Shown one piece after another: positions 32,046 to 43,885 of a DNA stretch of 64,000 bases. Both the position numbers and the translations under genes were made by a program. The first letter of the stretch is position 1, and every line of letters starts with the position of its first letter. Under the pieces are notes generated by a model. The model was not told where the DNA came from. It made no database searches and saw only the letters and a list, made by a program, of their open reading frames with translations. This DNA is from Theropithecus gelada (lineage: Eukaryota > Chordata > Mammalia > Primates > Cercopithecidae): NCBI RefSeq assembly GCF_003255815.1, contig NC_037681.1:83209578-83273577 (forward strand), read 5' to 3'.

Positions 32046-33956
32046 TGTTCTGGTTGTGGATTTAAAAGTCTTTTGTATTAACCTGAATATCTTACATACA
32101 CACACACAAATATGACTCTGCGGTGACCTTCCCTCCCCTTCTGCCCTTCCCCACCAGCTCATCACATGCACTAAGTAATTGTTAGCTGTGCATAAGGATC
32201 CATCTGGCTTTCACTGGAGAGAAAATGAAAATACTTTGCTTTTACAAAAACTTATGTGGGGAACTTACATCTCAAAAAAGATGTTTGTAATACCAAAGTG
32301 TATTTTGTTTTATTAAATCCAGATTGTTGGGTGGAGTCCCTTAGCTAAAAGTCACTCTCAAGCAAAATGAATTGCTTGTTATTCTCACAAAGAATTTACA
32401 GGAAGCAATTTGTAAAGGTTGCCATCAGGCTGAAGTCATTGCTGGCACTTGGAATCACTGTGTCATCAACCTCAGAGCAATCATTTAACCTGGGTGTGCT
32501 CAGAGAAATCAACATAATGCAAGGAAAATTGAATTCTACTGCCTCAGATTACAATCACAATTTGATCATGGAGTTTAAAATATTTGGCATATCGGTTTCT
32601 CTTGTCTTGCCACCATGTAGAAATGTCTTTTTACATGTGCTTAACGCTCATCCTGTCATTACCAGCTAGTTCAGAAATAGCTTTAAAAAACCTACTCTAT
32701 CCTCTTTGTGCTCAGGAGTTGCTGTAGGAATAGCTAGGAAACTAATAGTTTGCCATCTATTCAGGCCCATTTCATCCAGTAGCTTACCTGCTGGTCAAAT
32801 AGCAAAAATAATTCTACTCCTCTTGAGTGAACTATCCTCCAATCTGACAGATGGGAGAATTATTGTAGGTAGGCCTATGAGGGCATCATTATAGCAGGGA
32901 AACACTGAATCCTGGCATGAAATGAAGATGGACAGGCCTGTGCTCCCAATTTCTCCCAATGTGTTTATTGTCATCACTCTGGGAAAATAGGACTAAAAAG
33001 ATGGGAACAGATTCATCATTAGTAAATGTTAGATCAGTTCCCTATATTTCTAAAACCAATTTCCAGCACCAAATTGGAAAACAAGATTTTGACAAAACCA
33101 CAATGATCATTTTTAAACCTTATCCAAAAAAATGATAATTCATTTACTAATTCTGCAAAAATATATGGAATGCTGTGAGCAATCAGCACAAAGTAGACTC
33201 TGAAAATAACACAGAAACATTGTACTGCACAGAATCCTCAACTAAGTGATTTTGAATGAGTGTTTTCCTTACTATATACATTGAGAACAATCATTTACTG
33301 ACTTTTAGATCCCTTGACTGTCTCAGATGGAAGATGCAGAACCATCAAGTGTAAGTGCTTCAGGATGCTGCAATTATTCTAGAAAGAGACTGAAAAGAAG
33401 TATGTGGTTCTCTCTCTCTCCTCTCCAAACACAACCACAGCGTTCGTTTAGCAGCTGAGATTGCTGTTTAGAAGTCTTGTCATCCTGCCACTCTGCTTTT
33501 TGGACCTCCCAAGTTGAATAAGATTTCTTAATTGAGTCAAGCCATACATCTGCTGACTGTCTCAGACCAGTGTGGCCTGTTGGCTGCTTTCACCCTCCAA
33601 CAGCTCATGCTTATGGTGGGACTTGATGTGGCCCAATAACACTTCCATAGCCCACCTGTCATTCCACAACTGATTAGACAGCTTCCTGTCCATGGTTCTT
33701 ATGCATCTGGGCCAAAGAAATTAATTTGCACTCACTATTCATAGTTGCAGCTAATTGGACTCTAGGGTCACTTTTTTGTCTCATCAGATAATCAAAGTCT
33801 ACTTAGTTAATTATTGCAATACTTGGTTAACGGATATCTATTGGAAACTTACTATGTGCTCAGTACTGTGCAAAGTGAGTAGGATATAACAGACCATACA
33901 AGTTTTAGTAACCTAAAGCAATTAATAATATACTTCTCTAATTTCTTCCTAGTTTT
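32046..33956. other. Unique-looking stretch without a supported gene
   Basis: It includes a short (CA)n tract (32096-32107). Frames of 60-100 codons (32367-32669, 32706-32977) have no recognised motif. No repeat family was recognised. Confidence 0.45.
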
Positions 33957-33970
33957 GCTATTTTTAATTT

Positions 33971-34245
33971 TTGTTTTTTTTTTTTGAGACAGGGTGGCAC
34001 TCTGTCATGCAGGCTGGAGTGCAGTGACACAATCATGGCGCACTGCAGCCTCAACGTCTGGGGCTCTAGTGATCCTCCCACCTCAGCCTCCTGTGTAGCT
34101 GGGACTACAGGCACTCGTCACCATGCCCAGGTAATTTTTCTGTTTTTTGTAGAGATGGGTTTCGCCATGTTGCCCAGGTTGGTCTTGAATTCCTCAGATC
34201 AAGAGATCTGCCCACTTTGGCTTCCCAAAGTGCTGGGATTACTAG
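33971..34245 (-). mobile_element. Alu (J/S-like), antisense, head truncated
   Basis: TTTTGAGACAGGGTGGCACTC through GTGCTGGGATTACTAGCAGC. It ends before the usual GAGCCACC segment. Confidence 0.93.
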
Positions 34246-34255
34246 CAGCTATTTT

Positions 34256-34514
34256 TTTTTTTTTTTTTTGAGATGGAGTCTCGCTCTGTCACCCAGGCTG
34301 GAGTGCAGTGTCGCGATCTCAGTTCATTTCAAGTTCTGCTTCCCGGGTTCATGCCATTCTCCTGCCTCAGCCTCCCAAGTAGCTGAGACTACAGGCGCCC
34401 ACCACTGTGTCTGGCTATTTTTTTTTTTCTTTGTATTTTTAGTAGAGGCAGGTTTTCACCATGGTCTGAATCTCCTGACCTTGTGATCTGCCCGCCTCAG
34501 CCTCCCAAAGTGTC
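34256..34514 (-). mobile_element. AluY with a 12-bp deletion (Yd-like), antisense
   Basis: TTGAGATGGAGTCTCGCTC to AGCCTCCCAAAGTG, where it stops. The usual GTTAGCCAGGAT is absent between TTTTCACC and ATGGTCTGAATC, the deletion that defines the AluYd lineage. Confidence 0.9.
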
Positions 34515-34751
34515 CAGCAACTATTTTTAATTTGAATAAATGTTTTAAAAATTATGTATGAAACCATAAATCCTTCCATAAGCTAATGCTTTAAGCTTAA
34601 GCAAATTGTCATTTCTCTAGAGGTTTCATTAACACTCACTGTTTTTTTAAATTATTTATTTACTCATTTATGAGTTTAAGAATATTTACTACCTTAGACA
34701 TCTGGGATATATTTTGGGATAAGGTATGAAGTATTTGATTTAAAGTAATTT

Positions 34752-35036
34752 TTTTTGAGATAGAGTCTTGATCTGTCTCCCAGGCTGGAGTGCAGTGGTG
34801 TGATCTCAGCTCACTGCAACCTCTGCCTCTCGGGTTCAAGTGATACTTCCACCTCAGCCTCCAGAGTAGCTAGGATTACAGGTATGCATCACTGCACCTG
34901 GCTAATTTTTGTATTTTTAGTAGAGATGGGGTTTCACCACGTGGGCTAGGCTGGTCTTGAACTCCTGACCTCAAGTGATCTGCCCACCTCAGCTTCCCAA
35001 AGTGCTGGGATTACAGGCCTGAGCCACCACTCCAGC
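34752..35036 (-). mobile_element. Alu (S-like), antisense
   Basis: Full-length from TTGAGATAGAGTCTTGATC to GAGCCACCACTCCAGCC. TAAAGTAATTT and TAAAATAATTT flank it as a one-mismatch target duplication. Confidence 0.95.
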
Positions 35037-35039
35037 CAT

Positions 35040-35656
35040 CTAAAATAATTTAATTCAAAGATCTAATGAATGTCTCCCATAAATGTGTATTTTCAAATCT
35101 TCATTATTTTATGTTGTATTTTGGCATTTATTTAATCCTTGTGTATAACAGTCTATTTCTGGGGTTTCTCTTCTGTTTCCTTGACATATTGTTATTTTAC
35201 TTGCTCATTTTCCTTTCTCTTTTTTAGAATACTTTTATCTTCATCTCTTTATTTTTCTAGATGAATATTATAACATTCTTCTAAATTCTAAAAAGAATCT
35301 CACTGTGATTTTGTTTGAGATTGAATTAATTTTTTTAAATGACATTAAGAGTTGACACATTTACAATATTTTATTCTTCCTGGATATTATGACCCAACAA
35401 GTTTTATTATTTTGTTTATATGGCCAGACACTTATTAAGTCTACTTCTCTTTTTACGTATTTTATTGCTATTATAAATTATACTTTTTAAAAATTAGGTT
35501 TTTCTAGATTGTAATTGTTGATTTTTGTTAGATATGTAATCGTTTTCAAATAGTAAGGTTTTTGTTTCTTCCATTACTTATTTCTCTTGGGTTTGTATTA
35601 TCTCTCTTCTCACATTGGCTTGAACTCCCAAAATAATATTAAATTGAAATGATGCT
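35040..35656. other. AT-rich, no gene recognised; possible L1M remnant
   Basis: T-rich text such as GAATTAATTTTTTTAAATGACATT and GGTTTTTCTAGATTGTAATTG resembles decayed antisense L1M ORF2, but it is too diverged to call. Confidence 0.35.
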
Positions 35657-37322
35657 AGAAGGCACATCTCTAATTATTCTTCTTTCTTAAAAATTTTAAT
35701 TTTAATTTTTAATTTTTCTTTATTTCTTCTAAAAAAAAAAAAAAAAAGCCAGGATACATGTGTAGAATGTGCAGGTTTGTTACATAGGTATATGTGTGCC
35801 ATGGTGGTTTGCTGCACCTATTCACCCGTCCTTTAAGTTCCCTGCCCTCACCCCGCCATGCCCCAACAGGCCCTCTTGTGTGTTGTTCCCTTTTCTCTAT
35901 CCATGTGTTCCCATTGTTCAGCTCCTGCTTATGAGTGAGAACATGTGGTGTTTGGTTTTCTGTTCCTGTGTTAGTTTGCTGAGGATGATGGCTTCCAGCT
36001 GCATGCATGTTCCTGCAAAGGACTTGATCTCATTCCTTTTTATGGCTGCATAGTATTCCATGATGTATATGTACCACGTTTTCTTTATCCAGTCTGTCAT
36101 CGATGGGCATTTGGGTTGGTTCTGTGTCTTGCTATTGTAACTAGTGCTGCAATAAACATACATATCCATGTGTCTTTATGGTAGAATGATTTATATTCCT
36201 TTGGTTATATACCCAGTAATGGGATTGCTGGGTCAAATGGTATTTCTTGTTCTAGATCCTTGAGGAATGGCCATACTGTCTTCCACAATGGTTGAACTAA
36301 TTTACATTCCCACCAACAGTGTAAAAGCATTCCTATTTCTCCATATCCTCTCCAGCATCTATTGTTTCCTGACTTTTTAATAATCGCTATTCTGACTGAC
36401 GTGAGATGGTATCTCACTGTGGTTTTGATTTGCATTTCTCTGATGATCAGTGATGTTGAGCTTTTTTTCACATGTTTGTTGGTCGTGTAAATGTCTTCTT
36501 TTGAGAAGTGTCTGTTCACATTCTTTGGCAACTTTTTGATGGGGTTGTTTGTTTTTTTTCTTGTAAATTTGTTTAAGTTCTTGTAGATTCTGGATATTAG
36601 CCCTTTGACAGATGGATAGATTGCAAAAATTTTCTCCCATTCTGTAGGTTGCCTGTTTACTCTGATGATAGTTTCTTCTGCTGTGCAGAAGCTCTTTAGT
36701 TTAATTAGATCCCATTTGTCAATTTTGGCTTTTGTTGCCATTGCTTTTGACACTTTAGTCATGAAGTTTTTGCTCATGCCTATGTCCTGAATAGTATTGC
36801 CTAAGTTTTCTTCTAGGGTGTTTATCTTTTGGGTTTTACATTTAAGTCTTTAATCCATCTTGAGTTAATTTTTGTATAAGGTGTGAGGAACGGGTCCATT
36901 TTCAGTTTTCTGCATATGGCTAGCCAGTTTTCCTAGCACCATTTATGAATAGGAGAGCCTTTTGCCATTGCTTGTTTTTGTCAAGTTTGTCGAAGATCAG
37001 ATCGTTGTAGATGTGTGGTTATTTCTGAGGTCTCTGTTCTGCTCCATTGGTCTATAAATCTGTTTTGGTACCAGTACAATGCTGTTTTGGTTACTGTAGC
37101 CTAGTAGTATAGTTTGAAGTCAGGTAGCATGATGCCTCCATCTTTGTTCTTTTCACTTAGGATTGTCTTGGCTGTACGGGGTCTTCTTTGATTCCATGTG
37201 AAATTTAAAATAGTTTTTTCTAATTCTTTGGAGAATGCAATGGTAGTTTGATGGGAATAGCACTGAATCTATAAATTTGGGCAATATGGCCATTTTCACG
37301 ATATTGAGAAGGCACATCTCTA
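35657..37322 (-). mobile_element. 5'-truncated L1P with 16-bp target duplications
   Basis: An antisense L1 of about 1.63 kb (35673-37306) bounded by perfect AGAAGGCACATCTCTA at 35657-35672 and 37307-37322. It holds the 3' UTR (GCAGGTTTGTTACATAGG, GCCATGGTGGTTTGCTGC) and the C-terminal third of ORF2. The 3' UTR terminus is rearranged: an A-run of 17 (35731-35747) faces the wrong way next to AT-rich tail sequence. Confidence 0.96.
36205..36777 (-). pseudogene. L1 ORF2p C-terminal fragment, 190 codons
   Basis: This is the longest open frame outside the large L1. It begins at an internal methionine within KNFMTKVSKAMATKAKID and continues through the DKWDLIKLKSFC block and the cysteine-rich C-terminal region (RCWRGYGEIGMLLHCWW). 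It lacks the endonuclease and reverse transcriptase domains because the element is 5'-truncated, so no activity is possible. The frame survives only by chance. Confidence 0.92.
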
Positions 37323-38120
37323 TAACATCGTCTCAGATACTTCCTCTCATGCCTTAAGCTAATTGGAAACACAGTGAAGAAAGAAGAGTAGCACAAAGTT
37401 TGGGATCAAACATTGCTATATGGAAAAGTTGGCCTTTCATAAATTTAATAGCTATGACTAAATTTTGCTCTTAGTGTTTTGGCTAAGATCTAGTAATTGT
37501 GGTACTATTAGTAAAATTGAATTAGAAACTGGAAATGTATTTGTCATAAGCCTCAAATGTATTTGTCTAAAACCTCAGGTAGACATTGCTATAACTGTCA
37601 CAAAATAATAGTTTGAATGTCAAGTTTCCTCCAAAAATAGTATTTCATGTTGATTTAAAAGGTGATGTAGCTAGTAAGGAATAAATTATGATTTTGAATA
37701 ACAATATCAAGAATGTTCATTCTTCTAATGTGCTAGCTTCTAGAAAAGCTACTGGAAGTCAGCATTATATGAGAAGCTGACTTTTTCCACAGATAAGATT
37801 GTATAATAAATTCAGAATTGAATTCATAACTATGGATCAAATATCCAAATTTCCCTAGCAATGACTACAAACACCATATTAAATAAAATATATAAATGTT
37901 ATATAATATAAAACTTTGTTGAGGTTATGTATAAACTAACCTATTAATTTATTGACTAGGGCAACACAGTAACACATCATGTGACTTTAGATTTCCTAGA
38001 GTATCATCATGTTTTATAAACATTTCCCATTGTCATTTCTTCCTATTTTAAATGAAGTAAATTAAAATGTGAAGGAACACATTTATCAAGGTCATAAATT
38101 GCAGAAGGGCTTCTTTGGAG
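37323..38120. other. No gene or clear repeat recognised
   Basis: AT-rich unique-looking sequence without notable frames. Confidence 0.45.
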
Positions 38121-38124
38121 TGTT

Positions 38125-38218
38125 GATTTAGCACAAGGGCTTAGAGCAGAAGTTTTGGAGTAAGGCATACTGGGGTACAAAGCCTGGTTCTGCCCATCAT
38201 TCTTTAAAAGCATTTAGT
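38125..38218 (+). repeat. MIR SINE 5' part
   Basis: CAAGGGCTTAGAGCAGAAGTTTTGGAGTAAGGC and GGTACAAAGCCTGGTTCTGCCC match the MIR head. The Alu at 38219 interrupts the region. Confidence 0.65.
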
Positions 38219-38497
38219 GGCCAGATGTAGTGGCTCACACCTGTAATCCCAGCACTTTGGGAGGTCAAGATGGGAGAAACGTTTGAGGCCAGGAGTTTGA
38301 GACCAGCCCGGGCAACATAATGAGACTCTATCTCTACAAAAAAAGTTTTTTAAATGAGCTGAGTATGGTGGCACGCACCTATGGTCACAGCTACTTGTAG
38401 GCTAAAGGCGGGAGGATTCTTGAGCTTGAGAAGTCGAGGTTGCAGTGACCTGGGTGACAGAGCAAGACCTTGTCTCAAAAAAAAAAAAAAAAAAAAA
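38219..38497 (+). mobile_element. AluJ-like with right-arm deletion
   Basis: From GGCCAGATGTAGTGGCTCAC to a long A-tail (38477-38498). GTTGCAGTGACCTGGGTGAC lacks the roughly 35 bases that usually carry the CACTGCACTCCAG segment. TTAGTG lies on both sides. Confidence 0.94.
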
Positions 38498-38499
38498 AT

Positions 38500-38600
38500 T
38501 AGTGAGTTATAGACACTGGGGATATAACAGTACACAAAACAGAACATATCCCTGATCTCATGGAGTTTACATTTTAGTACCACTTATTAGTCACTGTGTT
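38500..38600 (-). repeat. Possible L2 fragment, antisense
   Basis: ACACTGGGGATATAACAGTAC, AAAACAGAACATATCCCTGATC and CATGGAGTTTACATTTTAG follow antisense L2 wording. Confidence 0.6.
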
Positions 38601-38629
38601 TAGAAAGACTTTTTTAAAAAAAATATATA

Positions 38630-38770
38630 TCTAGGGGCTTCAACTTCCTCATTTGTAAAGTGAGAATAATAGTATTTGCCTCATAGAATCATTTTAAAAA
38701 TTAAATGAGACAATGTATGTAAAGCATCTAGCTCATGTAAGAACTCAATAACTGGTAGCTGGTTTTCGTA
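38630..38770 (+). repeat. MIR SINE 3' part
   Basis: CAACTTCCTCATTTGTAAAGTG, GCCTCATAGAATCATTTT, AAATGAGACAATGTATGTAAAGC and AAGAACTCAATAACTGGTAGC match the second half of MIR. Confidence 0.85.
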
Positions 38771-39177
38771 TTTTAAACATCTGCTTTTAAGAAAAATTGA
38801 TAGAGATATTCATGGTAGAAAAGGATAACATTTAAATAATTTATAATCTTATTACCTAGAGATAACTGCTGTAGTATTAATATTTTAATATTTACTTCTA
38901 GATCTTCTACAATGCATATATTTTTAAAAAGATAATCCTATGTCCATTTCACTCAATTGCCCTTTAGAAGGGTTGAACCAGTGTATACTCCCACCAGTCA
39001 TATGTGGGAGTGCCTGTCTCTCTCTGGGGAGATTTAATATCAATTGAAAACTTTTTGAAAGAATGCTGCCCTTATTATACCATGCAAATTTTGCTATAGC
39101 TATTGACTATCACTTCCAAGTAAAAAAATAAGACCACCAGGTCCATGTCATAAGTAGAGAACTTGACATGGTGTCCT
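38771..39177. other. No gene; weak L1M-like words
   Basis: GGGTTGAACCAGTGTATACTCCCACCAG (38971-38998) resembles antisense L1, but it is isolated. Confidence 0.4.
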
Positions 39178-39237
39178 TCTCCTCCTCTTCCTCTTTCTTC
39201 TTCCTCCTCCTCCTCCTCTTTTCTTTCTTCTTCTTTT
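39178..39237. repeat. (CTT/CCT)n polypyrimidine microsatellite
   Basis: About 60 bp of TCC, TTC and CTT units on the plus strand, immediately upstream of an Alu fragment. Confidence 0.92.
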
Positions 39238-39240
39238 AAG

Positions 39241-39339
39241 AGAGATAAAGTCTGTCTCTCTCTCTGTCACCCAGGTTGGAGTACAGTGGTATGATCATAG
39301 CTCACTGCAGCCTCAAACTCCTGGGCTCAAGCAATCCTA
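39241..39339 (-). mobile_element. Alu/FLAM-like fragment, antisense
   Basis: TCTGTCACCCAGGTTGGAG through CTGGGCTCAAGCAATCCTA. Only the tail-side half of one arm is present. Confidence 0.88.
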
Positions 39340-40414
39340 AAAACAGAGTGTCTTCTAAAGCTATGTGTGGACTAGAATCATAACCAGAGCCAGAAAACCA
39401 TCAGGGCACCAAGAAGTTATACTCTTTGCCTCCCTCTCACAACCCTCATCAGCAGACTCATAGCATTTCTGCTTCTTTCAGTGCACCTGCTGACGCTGTC
39501 TTCCAGAGCCTGGTTTCCAGCCTGCACAAGACCTATGGTGGCCACTTAATGACATTTTGGTCCAGCTCTTATGGTTATTTAACCTCACTTCAGTTTTTCA
39601 ATCCCAAATTTCTGAACGAGGAGTCTAATTGACCCAGCCTATCTTCTCCTGAATCAGTACATCCAAGTCTGGAGTCACTTAACAGCCTTGGCGCAAGTGC
39701 CTATCCTTTAATCTGGTCAACTGTGGCCAGGGGACGGAGTCGTGATATAGAGCATGACCATTAGAGCATCTGGGGGTATGGGCAGGGAAGGGTATATGAG
39801 AAGGGAGGCATATCTGGAACATTCTAACCAAGGATCTTTGCCAGGATAAGGGGTAGTCTAATAGAAATAATTTTGATGGTCAAATACTTGGAGGATATTT
39901 TAATGGTTTATTCAGGTAATAGTTTAGAATATTTGATATTTAAACTGCCATCTCACATGGAGAATGTATAGTTACCATTTCTAGAGTAAGCAAGGTGTAC
40001 TGGAAAAAATCATAGACTCTTAAATCAGATGATTTTATAGTAACATAGCAAATACTCAATAAGTATTATGTACAAATAATAGAAGATTTAAAGATCAGGT
40101 TACCTGTCATTCTGCTGCCTTGAAAATAGATTTTCTGCTTTCTTGAACTACCCATTTCATCAGCAGTAAGAGCTTCCCTTTGTAGTCTGAAGTTATGGAG
40201 ATGACATTTGTCTTTAAAATGTAGGAACTAATCCTAACTGGCGGTGATTTTTCATCTTTTGGTTCTGCTTAGCGTACTGGGTCATCACTGTATCAAAGAG
40301 CTTCTGAATGTGGGCTAAAATAATGACTGAACTCAAAGTCACATAGCTTTGAATATAATCCTGTATCTACAAAATCAAATATCTTCCTTAGGGCCTAGTT
40401 CTGATTTTTGTCTT
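39340..40414. other. No gene or clear repeat recognised
   Basis: The 68-codon plus frame at 39426-39632 has no recognised motif. Confidence 0.45.
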
Positions 40415-41565
40415 ATACAAATGAATTGGTGGGAGAAAGTATTTGCAAACAACATATTCAGTAAAGGCTTTACATCAAGAATACATATAAACATCTCAAA
40501 ACTCAACAGTAAAAACCAAACAATTCAATTTTTAAATGAGCAAAAACATAAAGAAACATTTCACAGAAGGCAGTGTAGGAGAGGCAAATAAGCACATCCC
40601 AACATGATCAATATCATTAGTCATTAGAGAAGTGCAAACTGAAACCACGACAAGGCATCACTACACACCTATTGGAATGGATAAAGTGAAAACATAGTGA
40701 TAATAACAGAAGCTGGCAAGCATCCAGAGAAACTGGGTCATACATTGAAGGTGAGATTGTAAAATGGTACAGCCCCTCTGGAAAGGAGGCATATTCTAAC
40801 AAAACTAAACATATGACTCAGCAGTTGAGCACTCTTGGGCATGTATTCTAGAAAAATGAAAAGTAATGTTCACACAAAAATCTGAATGCAGATGTTTACT
40901 ACAGCATTATTTGTGAAGCAAAATACTAGAAATAACCCAAATGACCTTTAATGGTTGAATTATTGAACAAACCCTGGTACATTAATACCATGGAATACCA
41001 CTCAGCAATCAAAAGGAATGAATTATTGATACATAAAACAACCTGCATGACCCTCAAGGGTGTTATGCTTAGTGAAAAAAGTCAATCTCAAAAGGTTCCA
41101 TGCAGTAAGACTCCATGTAAATAATGTGTTTGAAGTGAAAACAACTAGAGATTGAGAACAGATTAGCAGTTGCCAGGTGACAAGGAGACACGTTAGGTTG
41201 GGGGCACAAATACAGGCAGATAGCATGAAAGATTTCTTTTGCAATGATGGAACAGCTGTATCTTGATTGTAATGGTGGTTATACAAATTTATATAAGGGA
41301 TAAAATTGCATAGAATTAGGCGCACATGCACACACCCATGTACATGCAAATGAATGCAGGTTAAACAATGGTGACAACTGAGTAACATAGCAACTGTGAT
41401 GGGTACATTAACAGTAATGTGCCAACGTCAATTTCTTGGTTTTGATTTTATACTATCCCTCTATAAGGTGCCATCATGTAGGGCACATGGGACTCCTTAT
41501 ACTACATTTGCAACTTCCTATGATTCTAAAATTATTTCAAAATAAGGTTTAAAAAATAAATTGCA
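40415..41565 (+). mobile_element. L1M 3' end, sense
   Basis: The ORF2 tail and 3' UTR of an old L1: TTGGTGGGAGAAAGTATTTGC, ACTCAACAGTAAAAACCAAAC, GGAATACCACTCAGCAATC, ATAAAACAACCTGCATGACC and the 3'-UTR block GCAGTTGCCAGGTGACAAGG. It ends in AT-rich sequence near 41565. Frames are short and broken. Confidence 0.92.
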
Positions 41566-42724
41566 ATCATTATATAGTTATCATATCTTCTTTCTTTTAT
41601 CAACTATTTTAAAGGATATTTAAGAATTGAATTTGCCAAAGTTAATGATGCTGCTATTTTAAAAACAAGCTTGTCCAAAAGGTGTATTATATTTTTAAGT
41701 AGTCATCTTGAAAGTCTGACCACTGATGCAAATGTCTGGGTCACTGCATATACAATGTTTTAGAAAAACTCTTTTATAACCATCTTCAGAGATTAGCTAT
41801 AGGCAAGTATGAAACCTTTTATTTTATAGGACAGTCTTTTAAGCTAAGCTATTTTCTTCCCACCTCCTTTTACACAAATGGGGCACTATAAGAAAAAGGA
41901 GAAGAAAGTCCATCTGTTTATTCAAATCCAAAGAAGGTCGTTCCTTTCTTTCAGTCACCAGAAATCTGTGCTGTGAACTTTTCAAATGTGGAACATTGTT
42001 TGATGTGATGAAGGATTGTAAATTTTCTTCATGTTAATTCTTTTCGTTGTTGCCAAGACTTGGGGTATTTGAAAGAACTTGAACCGGCATTCATTTATTT
42101 TAAAGCAGTTAAATAGCTAAGTCATGGAAACATTTCATTTTTTTTAATTGACATTCTGTTTGCTCTTTGGTCTCTTGGGAATCAAACGCCCCTAAGAGAT
42201 GCGGCTCCATCATTGCTCACAATACTGTGTTTTCTTACTAATGGGATCAGAAGCTGAGAAAGGAAAAACAAATACATCATTTATTTGTTCAAGGAAGTGC
42301 AGATATTGAGACTCAAACTGACCATGTGGATTTTACAGAATTTGCTTGAAGCACTCATTCATTTCCTATTGAAGAGCTACTCTTGGCTCCGTGGAATCAG
42401 AGATTTTGAAGTATCATATGACTGTAGTAGAAATAAAGTCACAATTTCAAAAGAGATTTACAAATTTTGATGAGCATGATTCATACTACGAGTTTCTTCA
42501 ATTGCCCTTAGATCATAAACTCTAAATTAATAAGTTTTCTTTAGTCAAGTTGCTCAATTTTAAGAAAAACTCAATCTCTGAAATTTTAGAGGCAAGCATA
42601 TGAATCCGAGTATTATAGTACATTTTATGGCTATGGGACCAATTCTGGCTAACATTTGGATTTATCTGGTTATTAAAAAGTATATCTTTTTAAGAAGAAA
42701 CTACTGAAATGAAAGGAAAAAAGT
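41566..42724. other. No gene or clear repeat recognised
   Basis: AT-rich, unique-looking. The 61-codon plus frame at 42285-42470 is not supported. Confidence 0.45.
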
Positions 42725-43015
42725 GGCCGGGCTCGGTGGCTCCTGCGTGTAATCCCAGCACTTTGGGAGTCTGAGGCAGGCGGATCACCTGAGGTCAGGA
42801 GTTCAAGACCAGCTTGGCCAGTGTATCGAAACCCCCTCTCTACTAAAAATACAAAAATTAGCCAGGTGTGGTGGCGTGTGCCTGTAATCCCAGATACTCG
42901 GGGGGCTGAGGCAGGAGAATCTCTTGAACATGGGAGGCGGAAGTTGCAGTGAGCCGAGATCCTGCCACTACATTCCAGCCTGGGCAACAAGAGTGAAACT
43001 CCATCTCAAAAAAAA
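42725..43015 (+). mobile_element. Alu (S-like), sense
   Basis: Complete Alu from GGCCGGGCTCGGTGGCTCC to CCATCTCAAAAAAAAG. Confidence 0.96.
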
Positions 43016-43164
43016 GCTGCTACACTTGATGTTAATCCAGAATCCAAATTGAAACCAAACATACTTGTAATTTTAGACTAGATCTGTAGGCTTACACCTG
43101 TGTACTTTGGAAGAATAAATTGTTGTTCAGATTTAGAACTACGTTTATATTACTGGTCAAAACT

Positions 43165-43226
43165 CTTCTTTATTCTCTTCTTTCTTCTCCTTGTCCTCCT
43201 CCTCCTCCTTTTCCTCCTTTTTCTTA
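43165..43226. repeat. Polypyrimidine tract
   Basis: CTT/CCT-rich sequence similar in composition to 39178-39237. Confidence 0.85.
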
Positions 43227-43446
43227 GAGCTGTAATCCCAGCACTTTCTTATAGCTAGGCCTCCTAGTGAGAAGCTCAGATACCCTTGGATAAGATGAAT
43301 GATTCTCTATGCATTCTTCTAATTTGAAAGTTTTAAATTCTGGACCACAGACTGATAAATTTCAAAGTCAACCAAGCAAACCAGATCAGGAACAATTATT
43401 AACCAATGATTCAAGACTAGAGATTTGGAAATTGCAATTTTCCATT

Positions 43447-43780
43447 AGAATATGTGATATCGGCTGGGCGCGGTGGCTCAAGCCTGTAATCCCAGCACTT
43501 TGGGAGGCCGAGACGGGTGGACCACGAGGTCAGGAGATCGAGACCATCCTGGCTAACACGGTGAAACCCCGTCTCTACTAAAAAATACAAAAAAACTAGC
43601 CAGGCGAGGTGGCGGGCGCCTGTAGTCCCAGCTAGTGGGGAGGCTGAGGCAGGAGAATGGCGTGAACCCGGGAGGTGGAGCTTGCAGTGAGCTGAGATCC
43701 GGCCACTGCACTCGAGCCTGGGCGACAGAGCAAGGCTCCGTCTCAAAAAAAAAAAAAAAAAAAAAAGAATATGTGATATC
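43447..43780 (+). mobile_element. Young AluY, cercopithecoid-like, 15-bp target duplications
   Basis: The Alu spans 43462-43765, with perfect AGAATATGTGATATC at 43447-43461 and 43766-43780. CpG sites are mostly intact. GCTCAAGCCTG and GAGATCCGGCCACTGCAC are the monkey-type variants. Confidence 0.97.
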
Positions 43781-43781
43781 A

Positions 43782-43820
43782 TAACTTTTAAAACTGATTG
43801 AAACTTTTAAAACTGATTTT
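43782..43820. repeat. 19-bp tandem duplication
   Basis: AACTTTTAAAACTGATT occurs twice in tandem between the two young Alus. Confidence 0.85.
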
Positions 43821-43885
43821 AAAAAAGATATGGTTTAAGCAGCAAATGATGTTTGTACTGTAATTATCCATAAGGTAGTGCTGAG

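Larger units (their letters stand above)
33958..34533 (-). mobile_element. Two Alus inserted at one target site
   Basis: CTATTTTTAATTT at 33958-33970 and 34521-34533 flanks the pair. A further CTATTTTT lies between the elements at 34248-34255. This places both insertions at the same target sequence. The two members are listed separately. Confidence 0.85.

Noticed and set aside
41023..41388. 121-codon minus frame
   Set aside because: It is the antisense of an L1M 3' end with no L1 protein relation on that strand.
43231..43247. TGTAATCCCAGCACTTT embedded beside a polypyrimidine tract
   Set aside because: It matches 17 bases of Alu but has no further Alu sequence on either side. It is too short to call an insertion.
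43417..43782. 121-codon minus frame
   Set aside because: Translation of the young Alu at 43462-43765, not a gene.
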